Assembly: GCA_013213785.1 (NCBI GenBank)
Contig: JABSPZ010000009.1
Location: forward strand, 124,001-188,000
DNA length: 64,000 nucleotides
Source: Henriciella sp.
Lineage (GTDB): Bacteria > Pseudomonadota > Alphaproteobacteria > Caulobacterales > Hyphomonadaceae
Reading direction: 5' to 3'
Below, piece by piece: positions 19,141 to 26,607 of this stretch; the stretch's first letter is position 1; each line of letters starts with the position of its first letter. The notes beneath the pieces were generated by a model that saw nothing but the letters and a program-made list of their open reading frames with translations, ran no database searches and was not told the DNA's origin. Made by a program: the position numbers and the translations under genes.

Positions 19141-19376
19141 ACATTCTCTTACTGTGCCCATATGTATTGACCTATGAGGCTAGGAACATGAGATCGTGTT
19201 ACTGAATCCGTCACTATTAGAACTTGCTAAGCGATGGATTGCCTCGAGTCCGAGACTTGACGCGTCTCAATTAGAAAGTTTGAAAAATACCCATTAGTCA
19301 GGCTCGAATATAGTTAAAAAGTATCGACATCGAAACAAAGTTTTTCTAACCCAAAGGCAAAGGGGTGGGTTAAAAG

Positions 19377-20807
19377 ATGAGTTCGGTAGGACTAAAAGGG
19401 CAAAAGCCCAGTACGGGTTTCCACAATTTGGATTGGACTGATGGCGCTCGAACAGGGCTTACTTTGTCTGCTGTAGGAGTGTTCTTTATTGGCCGTGACT
19501 TCTATCAACCCGCTTTTCTTGACTCATCGTTAGACTGGTTGATCTCAATTTCATTGGCCTTTGGCGGGTGGATTATTTTCCAACTGGCTCGTACTCTGTC
19601 TCGCTGGAAGTCCATAAAAATAAGTCTATCGGCTGCGCGCAGCGATCGGACCCCAGCTCAATGGCGCTCGATCACGCAGGGTTTCAGAGAGATTTTCCTT
19701 TATCTATCGATTAGCTTGGTAGGCTTGTCACTCTTGATTTGGAGCGTCAGAACGAACTCTTATGTCGATTGGAGTCTTATTGAGATTGTGAGCGACGCAA
19801 CGGGTTCAGATCATTCTCGACAATCCGCAATCGTGCTTTCCATGCTATCTCTGGCGTTTTTACCAATCTTGGTTGGAAGCACGCTCAAGGCCCGCCACGA
19901 AGCCAAAGGAAACCTCTTTAGAGACGATGCCGTCTCATCTACAACAGCGTACGTCGGCATTGTTTTGGTCTCATCCATGGGGATGCTGGCGGTTTGGGCT
20001 GGCAATCAAGATAGTGAAATTTCGAGCACATTAGCATTTTATGTCACGTTTGGCGTAATGCTGATGTTCGTCACATTTATCTTGTGGCCTCATATTGCAC
20101 GCCTCTTAAACATCCACTCCGAGCGATTGGATGCTTCCGATAATCAACCGGCGTCAGCTGGGGTTCCTCAGTCGCTTCCTGCTACCGCTCTGAGTTATGT
20201 GGATTCATTTCTGGTTCGACTGATTGCTCCCCTGTCCGGTGCTACGCAAAAAGGCCCTATGGTCCCTCACGTCCTAGTACTACTCGTTTTGGGACCGCTC
20301 ATCGCGATTGGTTTTTTCCTGCCAGCGCCCTTTGGGCTCATGCCGGTGTTTTTGGGAATGCTCATCGTGCTTTCGTTGGGAAGACGTTGGGCTTGGATCG
20401 AAGATGATCGCGAGACCGCTTCGCGTTTGTTGCAAACTGAAAGCGAAGAGATTCATATTGGCTTTGATAATGATCTTAAAGATGAAGCGATTGCTGAGAC
20501 TCACTTAGAGGCTCTTTGCGCTAACGCCGATGCGCGAACCGAAGGGAAAAAGCTACACGACCCATTGATCCAGGGCGTCCAATATAAGGATGTGCCGGTT
20601 TTTCAGTATCGCGTTTGGTGTCTTGAACGCTTGCAAGAGCAACGCGCCGCAGTCTCACAGAATGCGCGCGACACCCTCGATACCTTTCTCGAAGAGAACG
20701 GTGCTCTGGAGCCTCTGATCCGGCTGAACGCCATAAACAGTGGCTACGATACCCAGCGGGCTGTGCCGTTTGGAACATCAATCTCGGTGTTTGAGAGCGT
20801 GAAGTAA
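19377..20807 (+). CDS. Orphan multi-TM membrane protein of unknown function
   Basis: 476 aa; at least six predicted hydrophobic segments and an acidic C-terminal cytosolic domain; no family recognised. Confidence 0.7.
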   Translation: MSSVGLKGQKPSTGFHNLDWTDGARTGLTLSAVGVFFIGRDFYQPAFLDSSLDWLISISLAFGGWIIFQLARTLSRWKSIKISLSAARSDRTPAQWRSITQGFREIFLYLSISLVGLSLLIWSVRTNSYVDWSLIEIVSDATGSDHSRQSAIVLSMLSLAFLPILVGSTLKARHEAKGNLFRDDAVSSTTAYVGIVLVSSMGMLAVWAGNQDSEISSTLAFYVTFGVMLMFVTFILWPHIARLLNIHSERLDASDNQPASAGVPQSLPATALSYVDSFLVRLIAPLSGATQKGPMVPHVLVLLVLGPLIAIGFFLPAPFGLMPVFLGMLIVLSLGRRWAWIEDDRETASRLLQTESEEIHIGFDNDLKDEAIAETHLEALCANADARTEGKKLHDPLIQGVQYKDVPVFQYRVWCLERLQEQRAAVSQNARDTLDTFLEENGALEPLIRLNAINSGYDTQRAVPFGTSISVFESVK

Positions 20808-20909
20808 GCTTGAGCCTCGAAAAGATCTGCCTGGAAATCTCAACACAGCGCATGTGTCGCTCTTGCTAATCTTTCGTCCGGCTTAAATAAGCGGGCAAAG
20901 GATGTTCTA

Positions 20910-21968
20910 ATGCTCGACACTATGACGACACACCAATCAGTTCCCGGAGCCGTGGGCCCGCTGCCGACAGATCACCCCGAAGTTGTGCAGGGCAAGATTG
21001 GCGTTCTTCTGGTCAATCTCGGGACGCCAGATGGCACTGACTATTGGTCTATGCGTCGATATTTGTCCGAGTTTTTGTCGGACCCGCGCGTGATCGAAGT
21101 ACCGCAGCCGATTTGGCAACTCATTCTACAAGGGCCGATCCTCACCTTTCGACCGAGCAAATCTGGCCGCGCGTATAAGAAAATATGGACTGAGGATGGC
21201 TCACCGCTCTTGTTCTACACCAAGCGTCAGGCGGAGAAGCTGAATGAGCGGATCGGTAGCGATAATCTGATCGTGGATTTTGCAATGAATTATGGCAATC
21301 CAAGCATCGCCTCGAAGGTCGCAGCGTTAAAACAACAAGGATGCGATCGCATCTGCGTCGTCCCGCTCTACCCACAATATTCGGCCGCAACGACGGCGAG
21401 TGTTTGCGACCGCACGTTCAAAGTCCTGAAGGGTATGCGCTGGCAACCGGCGCTGCGAACGGCGGCGAGTTTCCACGACCAGCCCGTCTATATCGATGCG
21501 CTCGCAAAATCGATCTCTGAGCATCTTGCGACCCTCGATTTCACGCCCGACAAAGTGCTCATGTCCTATCACGGCATCCCGAAAGCCTATTTTGACAAGG
21601 GCGATCCCTATCATTGCCATTGCCATAAAACGACGCGCCTTGTGGCGGAGCGTCTTGGTTGGGCTGACGGCTTTGCGATGACGACATTCCAGAGCCGGTT
21701 TGGACCGACGAAATGGCTAGAGCCCTATACGGACAAAACGCTTGAGGCTTTACCCGAAATGGGCGCGAAGAAAGTTGTTGTGGTTTCACCTGCCTTCATC
21801 TCTGATTGCCTTGAAACGTTAGAAGAGCTTGCCATGGAAGGCCGCGATGAATTCATGGAAGCGGGTGGCGAGGCCTACTCTGTTGTGCCGTGTTTGAATG
21901 ATAGCAACAGCGCGATCGATGTCATTGAAGATGTGGTTCGGCGTGATACGGCTGGCTGGATCGCGTAA
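20910..21968 (+). CDS. hemH: Ferrochelatase
   Basis: 'KIGVLLVNLGTPDGTDYWSMRRYLSEFLSDPRVIE', 'MSYHGIPKAYFDKGDPYHCHCHKT', 'TTFQSRFGPTKWLEPYTD', 'VVSPAFISDCLETLEE'. Confidence 0.97.
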   Translation: MLDTMTTHQSVPGAVGPLPTDHPEVVQGKIGVLLVNLGTPDGTDYWSMRRYLSEFLSDPRVIEVPQPIWQLILQGPILTFRPSKSGRAYKKIWTEDGSPLLFYTKRQAEKLNERIGSDNLIVDFAMNYGNPSIASKVAALKQQGCDRICVVPLYPQYSAATTASVCDRTFKVLKGMRWQPALRTAASFHDQPVYIDALAKSISEHLATLDFTPDKVLMSYHGIPKAYFDKGDPYHCHCHKTTRLVAERLGWADGFAMTTFQSRFGPTKWLEPYTDKTLEALPEMGAKKVVVVSPAFISDCLETLEELAMEGRDEFMEAGGEAYSVVPCLNDSNSAIDVIEDVVRRDTAGWIA

Positions 21969-21970
21969 GC

Positions 21971-22327
21971 GTGGATGGCTGGATCAAAAACGGAAAAGTC
22001 CGTGGCCGGATTACCGAAGATGGCGCCTTGGAAGTGCGCTGTTTTGGGCTCACCACACAGACCAAATATTATAAACAGCTGTTTCGGGAGTTCTTCCGAA
22101 AAGACTTCCAACGCCTAAGACCGGGCTATGGCGATTTCGACGTCTATATCGTGATGGAATATACGGGCGATGCGCCTTGGATGGACCTCGATAACCTCGC
22201 AAAAGCGCTGCTCGATAGCCTCACTGGAAATGCGTTTGAAGATGACCATCAAGTGGCGCGTCTGCTGGTTGAACGACGCGTGGGCGATCGAGAAGGGATC
22301 TATATGCGCGTGCGAGAGATGGACTAA
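21971..22327 (+). CDS. RusA-like Holliday-junction resolvase family protein
   Basis: 'APWMDLDNLAKALLDSLTGNAFEDDHQVARLLVERR' matches the RusA catalytic DxDNLxKxxxDxL...DDxQV pattern; GTG start. Confidence 0.78.
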   Translation: MDGWIKNGKVRGRITEDGALEVRCFGLTTQTKYYKQLFREFFRKDFQRLRPGYGDFDVYIVMEYTGDAPWMDLDNLAKALLDSLTGNAFEDDHQVARLLVERRVGDREGIYMRVREMD

Positions 22328-22638
22328 GAGCTCTCGCGCCCCCAAGCGCGCATGGCATCAATAATTGGACGCATATTGCGGCCTTTCTCGGTCAGCAGAT
22401 ATTCCGACCGTGGTGGATGGGTATCATAGATCTTGCGCTCTACCACACCATGATCTTCCAACATTTTTAGCCGATTTGAGAGCGTGTTCGGCGCAATACC
22501 CTTCAGCGCGATTTCAAAGTCTGAAAAGCGCCGCGCCCCATTATCCACTAATTCGCGAATGATTTCACTGGTCCATCTCGACCCGATGATGAACGCCGTC
22601 CGCGAAACCGGGCAGAGAGGGAGATTCTTTTTCGCCAT
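22324..22638 (-). CDS. HxlR family transcriptional regulator
   Basis: 'CPVSRTAFIIGSRWTSEIIRELVDNGARRFSDFEIALKGIAPNTLSNRLKMLEDHGVVERKIYDTHPPRSEYLLTEKG'. Confidence 0.95.
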   Translation of the reverse strand: MAKKNLPLCPVSRTAFIIGSRWTSEIIRELVDNGARRFSDFEIALKGIAPNTLSNRLKMLEDHGVVERKIYDTHPPRSEYLLTEKGRNMRPIIDAMRAWGRESS

Positions 22639-22671
22639 TGCGCTCCATTAGCGAATTTGCTTTATGAGATC

Positions 22672-22698
22672 TAGTAACTACAAATATGATAGTAACTA
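22672..22698. promoter_or_regulatory. Direct repeat TAGTAACTA-N9-TAGTAACTA (candidate HxlR operator)
   Basis: Two identical 9-mers at 22672-22680 and 22690-22698 in the divergent HxlR/MAPEG intergenic region. Confidence 0.65.
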
Positions 22699-22717
22699 TA
22701 TCAAGGAGGACACCATT

Positions 22718-23119
22718 ATGGGTTTTGAGTTGCAAGCTGTGGTTTGGACAACCGTGATTTTAGCCGCCCTTATTGGTTTTCAAGGCGGACTCGTTCCTAT
22801 CTATCAAGGATTCGCATGGGGCCTCGGCAACCGAGATGAAGCACGTGAGAAAACCGAACTTCAATTGCGCACGGCGCGGACCGTCGCCAACCATATTGAA
22901 GGCATGATGGTCTTCATCCCATTGGCGCTGATTGTCGCTATGTCAGATCTCTCTTCCACCCTGACGACTTGGGGAGCGGGCCTATATCTCCTCGGACGCG
23001 TTCTTTTTGCGCCGCTCTACCTCATTGGCGTACCTTATCTGCGGTCCCTCGTTTGGGGCGTCAGTTTAGTCGGTATTATAATGCTCGGCTTTGAAGTCGT
23101 GCGCGCAGCGATCGGGTAG
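22718..23119 (+). CDS. MAPEG family membrane protein
   Basis: 'LRTARTVANHIEGMMVFIPLALIVAM...GAGLYLLGRVLFAPLYLIGVPYLRSLVWGVSLVGIIML'; RBS aaggagg; start set at MGFELQ. Confidence 0.85.
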   Translation: MGFELQAVVWTTVILAALIGFQGGLVPIYQGFAWGLGNRDEAREKTELQLRTARTVANHIEGMMVFIPLALIVAMSDLSSTLTTWGAGLYLLGRVLFAPLYLIGVPYLRSLVWGVSLVGIIMLGFEVVRAAIG

Positions 23120-23129
23120 TGCCGCTGGA

Positions 23130-24494
23130 TTAAGAGCGCGGGCGACAGCTATCTGTGTCACCGAACACGCACGCGACGAGCCGTGCTTGACGTGCGCCCT
23201 CGGGGTCGGCTTGGCCACCGATTCCAAGCTCGAGGTTCTCTGCATAAGAGGCGCAGCCAACATCATGCCCCAAATCGCAGGCGCGCATGAAAAAGTCGCG
23301 AACGCTTGTCGCTCTCTCTTCGCCCGAGCGCATGTTGATGAGAATGAAATCGGCTGCAGACACGCAAAGCTCCGCGCTGCGGGCGTCGTTTTCTGGACAG
23401 GCTGACGCGTTCGCGCTGAGCGCCAGGTCGATCTCAACATCGCCGCCGATTCCGAGCATGTAGAGATCTGCAACTTCGCGGCAGGATTCCAACCGGCCGA
23501 GATCGCAGGATCGCTTCAACGTCTCTCGTGCGAGTGGGAGATCGGGGCTTGTGGCTCTGCCTTCGATATGGTCGTGAGCAAAAGTTGCACAGGCACTCGC
23601 ATCGCCAAGCTCACAGGATTTCGAGGTGAACTCGAGCACGAGATCATGGCTGTTTTCAAGTCCCGACACCCTTAAGTGGTCCGCCATGTTTTGGCAGCCC
23701 TTAATATACCCGCCGTCACAAACCTCTTCGGAAAATGACAGGAAAGTTGCGTCAATGATTTGTGTGGTGCCTCGAGCGTTTCGCGGGTCGTACATCTCCA
23801 AGAGCGTATCGCAGACGACGGAAGATTGCATTTGGCCAATCTCGGACAAACAGGTGTCTCGCAAAGGAGAAATGGCTTGTTCGAGTTCCCCATCCTCAAG
23901 CATGTTCGTCGCTGTTTGAATGAGGTCCTGAGGATCATATTGCGGCGGCGGTGGCGCTATGGTTTCAGCCACCTCAGTTGGTTCGGTTTCGAGTTCCGTT
24001 TGAGGTTCAGGTTCAGTTGAAGCAACGAGCTCTTCTTCTGGTTCGTTCTGTTCTATGGGGCGGCATCCGAGCTCAATCTCGGCCCATTCAAGCATGGAGC
24101 GGCTGGGGGATGTCGTAAGTGTTTTGTGAAACGCCCAGAGCTCCAGACTCCCCGCGTCGACCAGGTCTGATATTTGGGCGTCCATCGGATCGTTTCCATC
24201 GGCACCGCAAGACTGATCTCGAAAGCAGATCGATAATCTGAGAAGGGCGTCGTCATCGCTTTCCAGCGCATCCAGCCCAATTAGGTGCCATTCTAGCACC
24301 ACCAAGGCTGCATAGCGGTTCTCGAGGTCTACATACTGCTCCGCGGGCAGACTTCCTTGTAAAGCAACCAGAGCGTCGTGTGAGCTCTCTACGTATCGCT
24401 CAACCGATGATTCAGTTGGGCAATCAGCATTTGCCGCCGCCGAGGCAATACCGGCTAGTCCCCAGATCGCTGCTGATCGCAGTGCGTGTAACAT
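23130..24494 (-). CDS. Secreted Sel1-like-repeat protein
   Basis: Signal peptide, Pro/Glu-rich linker (EPEPQTELETEPTEVAETIAPPPPQYD), repeated Cys-bearing 'CELGDASACATFAHDHIEG'-type Sel1-like units. Confidence 0.75.
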   Translation of the reverse strand: MLHALRSAAIWGLAGIASAAANADCPTESSVERYVESSHDALVALQGSLPAEQYVDLENRYAALVVLEWHLIGLDALESDDDALLRLSICFRDQSCGADGNDPMDAQISDLVDAGSLELWAFHKTLTTSPSRSMLEWAEIELGCRPIEQNEPEEELVASTEPEPQTELETEPTEVAETIAPPPPQYDPQDLIQTATNMLEDGELEQAISPLRDTCLSEIGQMQSSVVCDTLLEMYDPRNARGTTQIIDATFLSFSEEVCDGGYIKGCQNMADHLRVSGLENSHDLVLEFTSKSCELGDASACATFAHDHIEGRATSPDLPLARETLKRSCDLGRLESCREVADLYMLGIGGDVEIDLALSANASACPENDARSAELCVSAADFILINMRSGEERATSVRDFFMRACDLGHDVGCASYAENLELGIGGQADPEGARQARLVACVFGDTDSCRPRS

Positions 24495-24624
24495 CTAACG
24501 TCCCTAAACATTACGCATGCGCAACATATCATGCGGGTAATCGTTCAACAAGAAAATGCGCTCTCCGCTACGAGGAACAGTCGAGACGGGAGCTCATCAT
24601 GCAAGTTTCGTGTCTAAGGCGAGA

Positions 24625-25089
24625 TTAGCTGAGCCGTTTAAAGGGCATTGGGATCGCTGTTGCGGTGGCTTTTGCGACCAATATCCCTTTATTATCAAAG
24701 CATTCAGCCTCCATGAAGGCAGCGGAGCGACCCCACTTTAGAATCCGGGCTTCAACATGGGCATCTCCTGGCATCAGGCGCCGAAGATAAGAGGTTTTCA
24801 TCTCGAGGGTGGGGGCCGTCATGGTTACATTTGAGGCAATTATGCAACATGTGCTCATTGCTTCATCCATCATGGCCGCGATAAATCCGCCTTGGACCGC
24901 GCCGGTTGGGTTCGCAAACATGGTTGGAACGTCAAAGTCCATTCGCACGCGCTGGGCGTCTTGTTCGACCTCAGTGAGGCGCATGCCAAGCGTTTCAGAG
25001 CAGGGCGGACGTTTTTTGCTGTTCTGAAACCGCGCGAGCATTTCGGCGTCCGAGACGCGCGGTTTTTCGTCTTGTTCTGAACCCGCCAT
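24625..25089 (-). CDS. PaaI-family (hotdog fold) thioesterase
   Basis: 'FANPTGAVQGGFIAAMMDEAMSTCC...TLEMKTSYLRRLMPGDAHVEARILKWGRSAAFMEAECFD'. Confidence 0.88.
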   Translation of the reverse strand: MAGSEQDEKPRVSDAEMLARFQNSKKRPPCSETLGMRLTEVEQDAQRVRMDFDVPTMFANPTGAVQGGFIAAMMDEAMSTCCIIASNVTMTAPTLEMKTSYLRRLMPGDAHVEARILKWGRSAAFMEAECFDNKGILVAKATATAIPMPFKRLS

Positions 25090-25091
25090 GC

Positions 25092-25577
25092 TTATTTGCG
25101 GCGGAAGGCGTCGAGACTAACCACCGTGTCGCCAGATTCTGCTTCTGGCGCATCACTGGAATCGACCTCTGTCTCAGCCTGTTCAAGCGCTGGATCGACG
25201 ACTTTCGCGTCTTCTCCGGTCGGCGCTTTTTCGAAGCTGACACCGAAATTCACAGCAGGATCTACGAAACGGGTCATCGCAACGTATGGGATTGAGAGAT
25301 GCTGCGGCACCCGATTGAATTTCAGAACGATTTCGAAGTGCCCATCATGCACTTCCAAGTCCCAGTATTGATGCTGAATGACGATCGTCATCTCGTCCGG
25401 GAACTGTTCGATCAAGTGGTCCGGGATCTTTACGCCAGGCGCTTTTGTCCGGAACGTCACGTAGAAATGGTGATCACCTGGAGGGGCTGACCCTTTGGCC
25501 GCTTGGCGCATCGCTTCGCGAACGACGCCGCGCATAGCCGCCTGTGTCAGTGCCTCATAGCCGATATAGTCGGTCAT
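25092..25577 (-). CDS. sspB: SspB family ClpXP adaptor (alphaproteobacterial type)
   Basis: 'HHFYVTFRTKAPGVKIPDHLIEQFPDEMTIVIQHQYWDLEVHDGHFEIVLKFNRVPQHLSIPYVAMTRFVDPAVNFGVSF'; acidic C-terminal tail ending in 'VVSLDAFRRK'. Confidence 0.92.
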   Translation of the reverse strand: MTDYIGYEALTQAAMRGVVREAMRQAAKGSAPPGDHHFYVTFRTKAPGVKIPDHLIEQFPDEMTIVIQHQYWDLEVHDGHFEIVLKFNRVPQHLSIPYVAMTRFVDPAVNFGVSFEKAPTGEDAKVVDPALEQAETEVDSSDAPEAESGDTVVSLDAFRRK

Positions 25578-25744
25578 TTCCCGCTCCCAGTTGAGAGGAG
25601 ACGACTATCTCCTCTAAACGTCTCTCGCAACGCTGTTCATGCGTTAGGCGAGCCTATTTCTGCATCTTCCCCAGATGGGAAGTTTCTTATTTTGGTTAAG
25701 CGCTTTCTGCAATGTCGACTGCACAAGGCGTTACTCTACGACGT

Positions 25745-26045
25745 AAAAGTGGAGGCTTCTGTTGCCAGGCGCCTCCGGGCCCCGCCTAAGGCGCTGATGC
25801 CCTAGGAGTTAAAGCGGTTTTCCACGCACTGCGTTACGCAGCGAGCAGTTCACCTTCAGCAAAGTTGTCATTAGCAACTATTGTTGAGTGAGCTTCTAAC
25901 GCAGCTCATGCGGGTGAAAGCTTCGTCTTTACACGTCCGTCGATCCTATTTCGCCCCCAAATGACCCGCTGAAGGGAGGGTCTTTGGTGGAGGCGCCGGG
26001 TACCGCCCCCGGGTCCGAACCGCTTATTACACGCGCGTTTATCAC
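25745..26045 (-). ncRNA. ssrA: tmRNA, circularly permuted two-piece form (acceptor piece, intervening segment, coding piece)
   Basis: Minus strand: acceptor '...gcggttcggacccgggggcggtacccggcgcctccacca' ending at 25985, intervening 25959-25984, coding piece 'gggggcgaaataggatcgac...' from 25958; gggggcg pairs with cgcctcc across the two pieces. Outer ends approximate. Confidence 0.95.
25834..25875 (-). other. tmRNA tag reading frame encoding ANDNFAEGELLAA*
   Basis: gct aat gac aac ttt gct gaa ggt gaa ctg ctc gct gcg taa on the minus strand inside the coding piece. Confidence 0.93.
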
Positions 26046-26100
26046 CATAGTCCAAAAGAACGAGGTCAATATAGGCCGGGTTTGAAGAAGATAAAAGGGA

Positions 26101-26463
26101 CTAGTCCAGCTGTTCGACAATAACTTCGATCACGCCTTCCGTTCGTTCAAGCGCGGACAATTCTGCCTCAAGTGTGCTCGAATGAATCTCGCGCGTTGTC
26201 CGGAACACTGCGCCCGTTGCATCTGCCGTGAGGATTGTCAGGCGAAGCATTCGCTCGGTACCATCTAGCACGCCATCGGCGGCTCGGACCGTCAGTTTGC
26301 CGACTTGGTAGACGCCTTTTCCGGTTAAATAGACGGTCTTTCCCGCAAGCTTTGCGCCGCCAAACAGCAATCCAGCGGTCGAGGTGACGATACAGGCCGA
26401 TAGGGACATGGCGCTCAAAGCCGCGATGAGAGGTTTAAGCATCAGTTTGATCTCCGCCGACAT
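26101..26463 (-). CDS. Hypothetical lipoprotein
   Basis: Lipobox-like 'AMSLSACIVTSTAGLLFGGAKLAGKTVYLTGKGVYQVGK'. Confidence 0.65.
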   Translation of the reverse strand: MSAEIKLMLKPLIAALSAMSLSACIVTSTAGLLFGGAKLAGKTVYLTGKGVYQVGKLTVRAADGVLDGTERMLRLTILTADATGAVFRTTREIHSSTLEAELSALERTEGVIEVIVEQLD

Positions 26464-26607
26464 GTTTTGTAGTCTATTTTGCTAATGTGCGGCGCCTTAA
26501 CAGAAGATGAGGCGAGCTTTGCGCCCTGCCTTAAGAGACTTGTTCCTCGGCTCAAAACCTGCTCTTTGCCGTTTATCGATAATTCTGATGATTGGGAGAC
26601 CATCAAA

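Noticed and set aside
19054-20807. Genomic island integrated at tRNA-Leu
   Set aside because: No integrase and no duplicated tRNA 3' end found by eye downstream; only the orphan gene and AT-rich spacer hint at acquisition, so kept as a finding, not an island call.
21971-22327. RusA as evidence for a prophage
   Set aside because: No integrase, capsid, terminase, lysis or repressor genes within the flanking region; neighbours are housekeeping genes.
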